Shown here: positions 26,101-36,700 of the stretch, one piece after another
Numbering within the stretch: position 1 is the stretch's first letter
Layout of the letters: each line of letters starts with the position of its first letter
DNA from: Phoronis australis
Lineage: Eukaryota; Phoronida; Phoronidae
DNA length: 64,000 nt
Assembly (NCBI GenBank): GCA_002633005.1
Contig: NMRA01000047.1
Coordinates: 498,913-562,912 of the forward strand
Direction of reading: 5' to 3'
The notes under the pieces: model-generated
What the model was told of the DNA's origin: nothing
Database searches by the model: none
What the model saw: only the letters and a program-made list of their open reading frames with translations
Program-made: the position numbers and the translations under genes

Positions 26101-26479
26101 ACTATACCATCAATTGGGGTCATAGATATAGACACACATCAGTGGTCGTGGACACCTCAAGAAATCAGGAAACTTGTTTTAGATGCCCTACTTTTGAAAT
26201 CCTGGATGAAGCCCTGGGAAATCTTTTGATCAGAGCGCCAACTGTTGTAACTGTTTGTTATTTTCTCACTTACTCCCTTGACAAATCCATAAAAGCAATT
26301 AGCTACTGACAATTTATATCCATAGTGTTGATTGTTAAAGATTTAACCACGAGGGACTGCCACTGCCATAACAACAGGGCTTAGCCCGAAGTAGTAAGGG
26401 ACATACCATCATCAGCTTTTCCACTTTTCTTCCCCTTGCCCTGGGCCTTGCCTTTACCCTTCGAGCGAGTGCCAGACAT
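11157..26479 (-). CDS. JADE: JADE family PHD-finger protein, 12 coding exons
   Basis: Scaffold subunit of the HBO1 (KAT7)-ING-MEAF6 histone acetyltransferase complex, nuclear. Exons 5' to 3': 26479-26407, 25532-25384, 24521-24364, 23480-23222, 22108-22019, 20720-20539, 19928-19823, 17951-17778, 17593-17433, 16491-16341, 15842-15717, 13058-11157. All junction phases agree and give 1176 residues, longer than vertebrate JADE1-3 (~800-840). Order: acidic/basic N-terminus; ISAMKLPDS and [15 protein letters not shown] (EPL-like region, from ~81); PHD1 from CDVC at 238; zinc knuckle and extended PHD2 to ~420 ([34 protein letters not shown]); [20 protein letters not shown]; then a ~600-residue charged S/R-rich tail in the last exon with a 42-residue tandem duplication. 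A splice acceptor 9 bases before the ATG implies a 5' non-coding exon. The exon 4 donor is tandemly duplicated. Exons 1-2 rest on phase only; the rest is clear homology. Confidence 0.95.
12001..12252 (-). repeat. 126 bp (42-residue) tandem duplication in the JADE tail
   Basis: Two in-frame copies offset by exactly 126 bp, marked by GACATATTACGTTT at 12031 and 12157 on the + strand. The encoded copies share DEKET(N/H)RELRKRNMS(T/M)RSD. Coordinates are the approximate span of both copies. Confidence 0.9.
13059..15716 (-). other. JADE intron 11
   Basis: 2.66 kb intron with acceptor TTTGAAG at its 3' end and donor GTAGGT. It contains a repeat array at about 14090-15170 (listed separately). I see no other gene in it. 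Confidence 0.85.
14090..15170 (+). repeat. ~430 bp degenerate repeat array with seven CTCF-like cores
   Basis: Two to three diverged units are offset by about 430 bp (for example CAAATTTCACAAAG at ~14256 and ~14688; AAATCCATCCA(T/C)GAAC-like words at ~14560 and ~14990). Each unit has two copies of a CCACTAGGGGGC-like word. Cores: 14099 CCACCAGATGGTGCAG, 14179 CCACTAGGGGGCAC, 14473 CCACTAGGTGGTG, 14610 CCACTAGATGGCAC, 14744 CCGACTAGGGGGTGCC, 14900 CCACTAGGTGACGCAG, 15055 CCACCAGGGGACACAG. All are on the + strand. They resemble the CTCF consensus CCASYAGRKGGC; binding is inferred only. Confidence 0.7.
16909..17155 (+). mobile_element. MITE family B, copy 2 in JADE intron 9
   Basis: CAGGGCTTGGAAT at the left end and a decayed right end (TTGCTAGCTCTG). 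Shares CATTCCACAAATA, GAGGAAACTGGAAATCAAA and GAAATCCTCT with the copy at 10754-10984, in the same orientation. Confidence 0.75.
18269..19774 (-). mobile_element. Internally deleted piggyBac-like element in JADE intron 7
   Basis: Flanked by TTAA at 18265-18268 and 19775-19778, with inverted ends CCCTCTTGCTGCC / GGCAGTAAGAGGG. TTAA target sites and CCC-starting ends are hallmarks of piggyBac. The right side also has palindromic GTCGCAGAATTGCGAC and GTCGCAAATATGCGAC subterminal words. At ~1.5 kb it is shorter than a full element because most of the transposase is missing. Confidence 0.88.
19083..19497 (-). pseudogene. piggyBac transposase N-terminal remnant
   Basis: The frame starts [14 protein letters not shown] at 19497 and is broken by a frameshift and stop at 19390. 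Homology continues in other frames: [19 protein letters not shown], then FTEVPGI and [12 protein letters not shown] and [12 protein letters not shown]. The pattern of an aromatic-rich YFKLFF stretch followed by TQTN is characteristic of the start of the piggyBac DDE domain. No catalytic aspartates are reached, so this copy is dead. Confidence 0.75.
21376..21603 (+). repeat. 57 bp tandem repeat, four copies, JADE intron 5
   Basis: Four nearly identical units begin at 21376, 21433, 21490 and 21547 with CGTGGTTTACCGATTTAATA and end with TTAGGTGTGTAT. Because 57 is divisible by three, the array reads as an open frame of repeated WFTDLI(I/M)[12 protein letters not shown]; this is a by-product, not evidence of a gene. 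Confidence 0.95.
23147..23222 (-). repeat. Tandem duplication of the JADE exon 4 splice donor (36 bp x2)
   Basis: Units 23147-23182 and 23183-23218 are near identical and a third partial unit spans the exon end. On the minus strand GTGAGT therefore occurs at 23221 and again at 23185, exactly 36 bases apart. Use of the second donor would add [12 protein letters not shown] in frame with no stop. Confidence 0.9.
23511..23880 (+). mobile_element. MITE family A, copy 2 in JADE intron 3
   Basis: Ends TTAAGGTTATACAATACCC and GGTCCTACATAACCTTA. Shares CCCTAGAAAAATG near the left end and GGTCACGTGACCCAATTAATG and GTAGATATTTGTCTA near the right end with copy 3. Confidence 0.8.
25240..25320 (+). repeat. 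Weak tRNA-like (SINE?) fragment in JADE intron 2
   Basis: CAGTTAGCAGAGCGTC resembles a Pol III A box and, 30 bases on, GAGGTTCAATTATTC resembles a B box. No acceptor stem pairs properly, so at most this is a decayed tRNA-derived SINE head. Confidence 0.25.
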
Positions 26480-26642
26480 AGTGAAGCGCTGAAAACAGCA
26501 CACAAAAATAATCCTTCACCACATCAATACTGGTCCAAGTGCACATATGAGACTCAGAGGAACACAAATTGAACACAAATTGCCATCCATTCAAACTGTT
26601 TCATTTTCCACAAGTTACTTTTTTACGAAAATATGTATTAGA

Positions 26643-26755
26643 CGCACCGGGGTCCTGCATTTTGAGAACAAATTTCCTCCAGTGAATAACGGGCGTCAAA
26701 CTGGTTCTCAAAATCCGGGAAACCCTGTACCTATTGCCCAAAATAAATCCACACT
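26643..26755. repeat. Palindromic repeat family C
   Basis: A dispersed repeat whose two sides, TTTTGAGAAC... and ...GTTCTCAAAATCC, are inverted around a TTATTCACTGG / CCAGTGAATAA centre. Related copies are near 8255-8310, 47795-47925 and 62105-62180. Confidence 0.7.
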
Positions 26756-28949
26756 TAGCTGTTGCTGCCGATTGCTGCCCAGCACAGTTGAAAGCATGAC
26801 TGATTCTGCACACTACATTACACGCCACAACAAAATCAGGCAAACTACTGTTTCCCTGTTAGGACGTCTAATCCTGTAAACAGCAACAACGGCAACGCAA
26901 AGCATTGGAAAACGCACATGACTGCACTCACGTATATGTCGTTCTCCCTACATGTATTCAAACATGGCGCTGTATCGATGTTTGAAATGTTTTACACTAT
27001 GTTTGGAGTCATTTTTGTATGACAACATATCCTCTGGGGTGCACTGTGTAAAAAAGGCCAGTTTCGGATTTTTGGGAACTGAACAAAGGACTGCTCGAAG
27101 AAAAAGTTTGATAAAAAAATTGTTCGAGTTGGAAAGAATTAGAGACATCAACAGCCTCTTACGGTGTCCCTATTTACGCAAAAGGTACTTATAACACCGT
27201 GACTTTGACGTTTTAATCAGTGAGAGGCGATGATTCATATAGGAGCTTCACTCTCTCTAGCTACTGGCCATCTAGGAAACACGTAGCCCCTCAGTTGCCA
27301 GTTAGAGGCTACAATACTTCCCATCACTTTCTGTACGTATTTCTTCCCGTGTATTTTAAACGAGCGGTAGGCCAAATACGGTCACCGATTAAGAGTTTTC
27401 ACTCCATCAAAAATACATTCCATACTTAAAACTATCACATAAAAAAGTGTTTACTTTCTTCAGTCTTCAGTGGTCCTTTCTACTTCTACACATATCTTCA
27501 CTGAAGCTTAGTTATGAGAATTAAGGTGATTTTGGCGAAGAATTCCATATCCACTTTTTGGTCACCGTTAACTTTTTACCACGCGCGAGATAACCACAAA
27601 GTATTTCAACTGAGTCACGTGAGTTAGGCAAAGGCTAGCGCGAGACTGAGCAAAGTGCGTGACGCTGACGCGCGACACTTGCAAAGTAGCATGAGAAGGT
27701 ATCAAGTGAAATTGTTAAGATTTGTGTCCCTTGGACTTTTCATTCGTCAACGTGCATAATTTCACATAACTTCCTCAAAATGACACCCGGTAAGAGAAAC
27801 TCTAGCAGATTTTCATCGATTTGTTCAAATTATCTTGATTGAATCGTCTCCAGACTTATGGTATGTGTTCATTATAACTCCATGTGCATATATGCATGGT
27901 TCATTTGATTGTATTTCCTGCATTTTGAAATTTTAACTTTTTGTGGTGAAGTACTATCGCCCCTGTATGCCTGCAGCATCCAGCCATCCAGGGCGATGTA
28001 ATTGCCAACACAGACCCTTGAGTTTATCTTTTCCTTGATCATCACTGAGGTCACTCACTACTAAGAAAACATAAAGTTTAGACACTCAAAATCTGTTTGC
28101 TCAGAATTTTCTACTCAAATCTGCAGGAACTCTGCAAAACTAGTATCAAAGAAATCTTTGAATATCTTCTTTCATTTTATCTCTTTAAATTGCCTTCGAG
28201 TGGTGATTTGACGACAAAAATGTCTCGAAAAATACCAAAATAACAAATTCAAGGATCTTATTTTGTGACGAAAGACGTTCATGACAGACAACCTTCGAGC
28301 ATCCGGGTTTTTGGCCGATGCTCCCGACGCAATTCCAGAGCTCCGTTTTTGCGCGCCCATGAATGTTATTTGAGTGGCCTCCACATAAATTTAGTTTCAG
28401 TTTGAATGTAATTAAGCTCTGGTTATGTAAAACAATATTGTTTATAACCATGGTACCATGGGTTGCTTGCTTCTAACACTGGCCTACTGCGAAATCCAGC
28501 ATTTACCGAGGGTGATTTACCGCGACTACACGTGTGGTCAGACATCGGAAATGTCTGCCAAAAACCGAGTATTCATTGTGCTTCAACAAAGAGTAGCACA
28601 TAATGTCAAGATCAAACACAAGATACGCCGGCTCTTGCAATTAAATTCTAGGTTAATGGTTAACATGAGCTATAAGAAACAAATTACACTGAAGAAGAAG
28701 GTTAACTTTAATAACCTCAATCATTGAAATTGGGGATGAATTTCTCAACTTTGACATAGGGGTTGCTTGCTCAAACTTGAAATTTTATCTTCGACAGACG
28801 TACATGTTAAAGCACAACTGAAACCAGCCATGTTAACTATTTTGGGTCCTTGAATTCAGAGTTTTGAGTTGTTTCGAAAATTTCGTCGCCAATTCACCAC
28901 TCACAGGGATAATTTAATGGGATCAAGGAAAGATAAAGCTTCGAAGGTT

Positions 28950-30250
28950 TATGCAATACCAGTCTGAGGGAGATGCACGCACAGGCGTCCTCAGCTTCTG
29001 ATCGTCCCCAATACACTATGACACTCCGGACTAGAAATTCCACGGGTACTTCACTTCCGCCATTCATAGCAAACACAAAACTCAATACATTTTCAAAAAA
29101 CGGAGGTTCAACAAACCATGAGGATTGTCCTTTCTCCCAATACCATTTACAGTATCCAGCTCCACCGAGTTCGCAACAAGTTAGAGGTCAAAGCACAAAA
29201 ATCTTTTCAAAAAGTTGCTGCGTACCAGCAATATGCTACACGGAAATTGCCAGTTTGTCACAGAAGGTCACGACATCAATAACTCCACACTTAGCCAGAC
29301 CGTTTCGTAACCTTCTGTGATGAACCGGCAATTGCCGTCAATTCGTAACTCATCGGATTATTCCGTACCCTACTTGACTTTGACCGCGTGAAGCATATTG
29401 CTAATACGCAGTGACTTTTTGAGATTTTTGTGTTTTGACCGCAAATTTGTTGCAAACTCAGTGGAGCAGGACACTGTAAATGGTATTAGCAGATAGAACA
29501 ATTCCTCATGGCTTGTTGAACCCGTTTAGTGTAAATTTATAGTTTTGTGTTTGCTATGAACGGCTGAAGTGAAGCACCCGTGGAATTTTTAGTCCGGAGT
29601 GTCATACTTTGTAGTATTCTATATACTAGTGTGTTGGAGAAGATCAGAAGTTGAGGACGCCTGTGGATGCAAGCAGATTTTATTTGGATTTGGGACAGTT
29701 GAAGTTGGGAGCCTCAGCTCGGCAAAGCATCAGTTTCCAACCTTTATATTTCTTATATATGATTATGCGTGAAATTCGAGCGCCTGTGCTGTGATTGCCT
29801 ACTATACTACTGTATTGGCCAGCTAAACACACTTTGCACTTTGTCGGTTCGAGGTCAAGGGCAGTAAGTAAATTACTGATAAATTACGGATGGACGGCGC
29901 TATCGACATCGTGACTTTACGCGACAAACCGGCAATTCCCATACGGTTATTGACCTCAAACAGACAAAGTGCAAAGTGTGTTTGGGCTTTTTGGGAACAT
30001 TTTTGTGCTTTGACAGCGAATTTCTAGCGAACTCGCTGGAGCAGGACACCGTGAATGGAAAGAACAATTTCTCATGGTTTGTTGAACCCGTTTTGAGTAA
30101 ATTTATTGAGTTATGTGTTTGATATGGACAGTTGAATCAAAGAACCCATGGAATTTCTAGTTCCGAGTGTCATACCTTGTAGTATTATATGTAGTGTATT
30201 GGGCACGCGATCAGAAGCTGAGGACGCCTGTGGGTGCACTGTGACATTCA
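28950..30250. repeat. Inverted/direct repeat cluster
   Basis: Three copies of a ~250 bp unit: 28950-29230 in minus orientation, then ~29430-29690 and ~29995-30240 in plus orientation. Shared words include GGACGCCTGTG(G/T)(G/A)TGCA, GGAGCAGGACAC and TTGTTGAACCCGTTT. The first two copies form a long imperfect palindrome. A second hairpin pairs AAACACACTTTGCACTTTGT (29825) with ACAAAGTGCAAAGTGTGTTT (29955). Probably nested transposon debris. Confidence 0.75.
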
Positions 30251-30639
30251 ACCAGCAGAAAACTTGAATATCCCGCCATAAAATTTAAGCCTATCCCCGT
30301 CTCGTCAATCAGAATATAGCAGCGTAACATGGAAACTGATACGACAAGACACAACAACAAAGGGATGTTTACACTACTCGCATTACTGTGACATATTTCA
30401 CTGCCGTGTGATGCGAATTTCAGTAAACTGGTGTAGCAAGTAAATAAAACATAGTGAAGATTGATGGCAAATCTTCTGAGAATACTGACCTAATTACGTA
30501 TGCATAAGACCTTTCATAAGAGAATAAATACCTTATACGTCAAACATCCGGATCAGCGTTATTCTTCAACATTCTAAGTATGCATTGGTATACAATCTGA
30601 TACCAACAGTGCTTATAATTTTGAGTAAGAAGTCGTCAA

Positions 30640-30780
30640 AATGAGCACCAATTCTTTGGCGCCATCACAAAATTTATACGAAATTTTTATAATCACGTTT
30701 GCACGTGACATGAAATCTCGTTCGTGAGAAAGTTTAGCGCCATCATACAACAAGTTCCAGAACTAATCAGTTGAACAAAA
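30640..30780 (+). promoter_or_regulatory. Putative NCBP2 promoter
   Basis: The 140 bases before the start codon contain two GGCGCCATC / AGCGCCATC words (about 30658 and 30737). On the minus strand these read GATGGCGC, like the YY1-type motif of housekeeping promoters. No TATA box is evident. The transcription start is not visible from sequence. Confidence 0.35.
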
Positions 30781-33700
30781 ATGTCTTTGAAAAGAAAGCG
30801 ACAGTCTGGTGGTTCCGTGGAGTTGAGCGCTTACAGGGACCAACACTTCAAGGTACATTCGTGTTTTAGTGCTGGACGATATGCTGATTTTTGATTCTTA
30901 AAAATTCTCAGTCAATAGTAACAGTTGTGTTTCAATTAGTTTCGTGTGTTGTATTATTTGTAGTGTAGCGCACGACTTTCCCCACAAGTACAGAACACAT
31001 GTTTGTAACTGTAACTGTAAGATATGTACAGTCACTCTCTGAGACACCCGATATGTACTGTACAGTTTTGTATTCCTACAGGTTCACTAGCTAGGTTTCT
31101 AGAAGTACTCATCAGTTAAAACAAAGCTACCATGGTTTGACTTAAACACAACCTAAATGCACATCCCGGGCCAAGCCGGCCAGGGCACAAGCTGAAGGAC
31201 TGCCACAAGCATCATGCTAACAGTAACACTAACAGTAATAGGGAGAATTATAGCATTTTTCACAAAGTTTAGAAAATGTGCATGTAATATACATCATGAG
31301 AAAGTGCTTCACAATCACAGGACTCAGAGCACTGTGCAAAAACTTTTTATTTCGACTTACGGTGCCGTAGAAAATGTCATTTTTGTGTCAAAATTTTTTA
31401 TCAAAACAAATAAGGTATCATTTAAAGATTTTTATCAGGAAAGTTTAAATCTGATAATTGATTGAGCACATTATCAATATCATTTTGTGATTTTTTGTTA
31501 ACATGGTGTTTGCGAACTTGTCAAAATCTAATTGCATTAAATATAAATGAAAGATAAACAATATGTATTGATGACAAGTATGATAAGTAGAACATTTTAA
31601 CACTAGCTTCTGAAGACATACAATGAAATTCTTTGCGTAACAATGTAATAAAATGAAGACCTTGTCTTGAGCCATCAAAAAGTTCATGCTATACAAGGGA
31701 CAACTCCAATGTTTATTTCCCAAAGTTGTCTTAAAAGGGAACTGTATTTTATTCTGAATAAATTGTGGATAGTTTTCTATGAATTGTTGATTAATTTCAC
31801 AAATAATTCAACACCAAAAATTAAACTTATGTTCTCTAACGAAGCTCGAAAAATTACCGGCTTGGAGCGCTGCTTAGTCTCGTGACGTATTTGGCGGGGG
31901 CAAAGTCACTGTCCTGTGCTGTGTTAGCGTGCAATCAAGTAGCGTTTTTTTATAATGTCGGAATAAGAAATTTTAGTGTGAAATTTCGGGTCACAAGGGA
32001 TACCTGTTTTAGCCGAGGCAACACAAAGTGATACCTAGTCATCGTCATCGTCAGACGAAAATTTGCCGGTGTAACTGGTGTCAGTGACTGTGCCGAGGGC
32101 AATGTGGACTCTAGCCATCCAGTCAGCCAGTTGTCAGCCCCACTCCGGCAGCTCTGTAAACTTGAAGGGTTGGTAAGTTACCGACTGTACCTGTATGAAG
32201 ACTATCGTACCACTGTGTGTTGAGCTCCGTTAACCCCGAAATTTCAGACAGCCGTTGACTACCCGGGTATAGTTGACTCAGTTATGCTCGTCACCTCGTC
32301 GTAAAACTTAGGCTACATCAACATATAAAGCTAACGGACCGGCGGGGGCGCATGCAAAATCTGATATAGTCACCCGACACTTCCATTGTTCGTTGCAGCC
32401 GTTTAAGTGGAAAACAATCAAATAAACGTCCTTTGGTAGCATAATTTGCCGCCTTTTTAACAAAGAAGTGTGTCGTCCGTTTCAAGAACAGCACGCTCGT
32501 GACACGGCGCACGCGCCATTTCATAAAAATTTGAGACGTCTTTCGGGACATCATAACAGCTTCGCAGCACCAAGGTTGTTCTAAAATTCGGTTTGCTGGT
32601 GTAAAAATACTAAAAACTTGAAACAAAATGAAACAAGCTCCGATAATTTGTTATAACATGTACGCAACCTAGGTACCGTCAGCGACGAACACATGATAAA
32701 AGAATCAGGGGGAAAAGAAACTGGTAAAGGTCAGGTGACGTAATCGCAAAAAGCCGACTCAAGAAAACACATCACAATTTTACTAGCACCAGCCGATGAA
32801 CGATCGCTAACATTTCCAACACCGGTAAATACAGAAGTTAGTTTACTCTAGGAACCTGTTTCCTAGGTTTACTCAAGGATGACTTAGTTTTAATGACATT
32901 TATTTGAGTCAGATTTTATTTGTACATTTTTTACCCATATCGGCTTAAACCTGTAGGCCTATATCTAGTATACACTGAGCTTTGGGCCAAGGCTTGGGTA
33001 ACCCGGCGGTGGTATGCGATGACCATCCCTTTAGAAGACGCCTTTTTCGAAGAGTTTGAGCAACCAGGTGCCATACAAAAAGGCATAGCGAACCTTTTAC
33101 AGCACTGTGGCAAACAATAAAAAAATAAGGACGATTGATACAATGATAAATTACGATGTAAACTCTTCAAATATGACATAAGCAATGAATGTGCAAAGGG
33201 GTGGGGGCTAACCCTTTCACTGACTACCGAAAATCAGTGGAGTACAGGATACCCAACATGGAGTTATTCCAGCATTTTGAGGTCCCCTTGTCCATAGTCA
33301 TTCATCAGCCGAAAGGTATTCTAGTAGACGGCCTCATCTACGTCATAATGGATATTGAACCGTGATGGATATTTAGAGACCTGAAAGAATACTATGATCC
33401 ATAAATGATTTGTTGCTATGACATGCGAGCATTATTCGAACAGTGTTCTGCAAAAATGTTACCACTACTTGGAAATTATGCAAAACATTTCAACAAACAA
33501 AGCTGGCATAATATTGTTGAACTTAAAAGTCATGAAAAGAAAAAAGAAATAGCTAGGTAAGTTACACCAGTATACAAAAATCAAGAACATATTGCTCTTC
33601 AGATGCTGCAGTTTTGTTAATAAGAACTGTCAATGCTTGTTACATACTAACAAATAAGTTTTTCTGCTTTTCTATTTCAAATTGGAATAAATCAATACCA

Positions 33701-36700
33701 CCAGTGCCTCTTCCTGTTGAATTTGAAGCAATCAATGAACTCCATTTTGTCCATGTTTTTGTCATGTAATTTGTGAGGGTAACTCATTGCATTAAAAAAT
33801 AAATTTAACAAAAGGTGTTACCCAAAAACAGCAACAAAACAATGGCTCTCAAAAGTTGTTCTGCATGGGTTTAACTTGTTACTTTGTGATCATAACAATA
33901 TCTTTTTGGATGCCATTGCCAAATGTTTGCAGTGGCTATGTACAGAACCCATGATCTTAGATTTCTTGGTATTTTTTATGTTTTATGACAAAGTTGCCAG
34001 TCTGAACTGCGCAGGACACCTATCAGTGTAATCTCTCTACCATTTCAGGGTTGTCACCTATCAGTGTAATCTCTCTACAATTCCAGGGTAGTCACCTATC
34101 AGTGTAATCTCTCTAACATTTCAGGGTAGTCGCATTGAACAAGAAAAACTTCTCCTGGCAAGCACCACACTTTACGTGGGTAATCTATCTTACTTCACGA
34201 CAGAGGAGCAAATACACGAGCTGTTCTCACGTGCAGGAGATGTGAAACGAATCATTATGGGACTAGACAAGTTTCACAAGACACCTTGTGGATTTTGTTT
34301 TGTGGAGTATCCATTTTTTCTGCGCGTCCTGTTGGCTTGTGCGTCCATACTGATAGGAATGCTCTTGTCAGCTGTGGTCATTGGAGATGTGATGGAAGAC
34401 TTGGTATTCATTTTGTGGTGTTCTGAAAAGATGCAGTAAAACTCCCGTTTATGAATTGGATTTTTGGTCAACTCAGGCGAAGTTCAGCGATACAGTTGTA
34501 GTTCGCACACTCAATCGTTCTGAAAGCTTTTTTTGGGAAAAATTCAGTTTAATCCAACTATTGCAAGTTTTACTGTACAATACTACCAATTTGGTTTGTT
34601 GAAAACAACGAGAAGTGATCTCTTCCACTCCATGGGCATTTGTGGAATGGTCGTTTCACTTACTAGTGTTAGATAAAAGCAAATGCATTGTCAGTGCATG
34701 GTTTTATGAGTGAAATCTTACGAGAGAGCTGATCAATTTGTGGTTGTTATAGTCAGTAGGTTTTACATGGTTCCATCTACCTCATGGACCAAATGTAGTG
34801 CCTTTTAATTTCTTCTGCAGCTGCTTTACTTAAGTGAAATGATTGGCAAAGACCAATGTTTTTTGAGCTGAGCCCCAAAACAGATTTGATCTCACGGCAT
34901 GATTGGCCGCAATTGGGCACTTTGGTAGAAGAGCTAAACCCTACTTGGTAAGTAGACTTCTCAGTTCTTATAACACATTCAAGTGTTTACCTTAAAAACC
35001 GTGTGTTCTATAAGAACTGAGTTGTTAAATCATGCAGACATCCAGGTGAGACTTTTTGGTGAGGTAGCTAAGTATTTTAAGCATATTTTTTCTGATGGAA
35101 TCATTGGCCTGGATTTCAGCAAATGACTGGCAGCCAACGGTGAGAATTGGCGATTTTTGAAACGCAATAGATTCTGTTATTTTGTAACTCTTGTCAAAGC
35201 TCATAATTTCAAGAAGTCTAACAATTATCCCCGAATTGCGTTTTTAGCCCTAAAACCAATTATGTCCTTTTAAAGATTTGTCTCCAAAGCAACTGCAACA
35301 ATCTGCAATGGTTGATTGATTCAACGAGTAGTTTTTGATCACTACTGTCTGCACTATGTGACGAGTAGCTGCTGGCATGACACATCGAAAATAGCCAAAT
35401 CCAGTGGATCAAGTTTTACGTGTTAGCTTTTTAGGCAATGCAAGAGCTAGCGAGATCAAAGCAAATATTGATTGGAGTGAAGAAAACGAACAAAAGTGAG
35501 CTGACCTTCGGGGTGAAAATAGAGATGTTCTGGGTGAGATAGCTGATAGCTTGTTTCATCGGGTAAAATGCTTAATATTTCTAGTATTGTGGTGTTTGCT
35601 GGATTTGAAAGTGTTTAATCTGGGCTAGACAACACTCGTTGATATCTGGTTAAATATACCCAATGCAATAATGTAGTCTCCAACACTTGGCATGCAGGTT
35701 GCATGACACCCCTGCAACTGCAACGGGGTGTCCTGCTGTGTGACGCAGTGTCGCTTGACCGTTGCATTAGAAAAATTCCTATGTGCAGACAAACCTTTAG
35801 CTGCACTTCAAGTTGATTTATACCAGATTGAAATTGCACCTTCAGTGTGACTGTTTTATTTAGCCCTTGCAAGGTATTCAAATCACCTTAACTCAGTTTA
35901 AGATATTACTCACGAGACGATGCAGAAAATTGCGTGCGTTACATTAATGGCACTCGGCTTGACGACAGGATAGTGCGCACGGACTGGGACGCTGGCTTCA
36001 AAGAAGGTCGACAGTATGGACGCGGGAAAGGGGGTGGACAGGTAAGAGAATGGTGGAAGTAAGGGGGTGGACAGGTAAGGTGGTGATGGAAGTAAAGGGG
36101 TAGACAGGTAAGGTGGTGATGGAAGTCACTGTGATGACTAGTGCTAATTTCATTTCAGGCAATCTTTCCTCATGAACCACGCATTTGTTTCATGAATTAG
36201 TTGTTTTTATCACAAACTTTTCTCTCTTTGACTACAGTTCTGTTGGTGTCATTAGAAACTTGACCTGTTTCACGATGCTTTGTACTTTATACATAGATTT
36301 GCGGAAATAAATTGCAACATTGTGCACCAAAACTAGGGCTTCTTTAAGTGTTTGGCTTCTGAAATTGAGTTTCTGTTGAAAAGTTAGGTTAGGGTCATTT
36401 TGTCCCCAAATAAATGAAACAAAATTAGCCAAGTGATGAAAGTGGCTTTGTTTGATTACCAGTATTTCAATCTAGACTGATGTGTTCGCTTTAATGTATT
36501 TATCATGGTAGATACTTGGCATACGAGTCATGAAACTGCACATACACCTGAAAAACCAGTGGACTAGATTGATATCTGGATTTGAAAACCGTCGTCTTCT
36601 GGAGTTGTAACAAAACGAGAGATGTTTGTAAATGTAAACACAGTTTTTCCTTGTGAATTGTGATTGTATTTGCTTGTAGTACATAGTTGATGCATTGCAT

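Larger units (their letters stand above)
26480..30780. other. Intergenic between divergent JADE and NCBP2
   Basis: No confident gene. 26643-26755 is a palindromic repeat (GAGAACAAATT...TGGTTCTCAAAATCC around an AGTGAATAACGG centre). 28950-30250 is a cluster of inverted and direct repeats, listed separately. An 89-codon frame at 28458-28727 and a short MTPG frame ending in GTAAGA at 27779 have no recognisable features. Confidence 0.6.

Noticed and set aside
28458-28727. 89-codon frame starting MGCLLLTLAYC
   Set aside because: Looks like a signal peptide at first, but the rest is low-information and nothing around it supports a gene.
32318-32626. 102-codon minus-strand frame in NCBP2 intron 1
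   Set aside because: No motif, no conserved pattern, no convincing donor.
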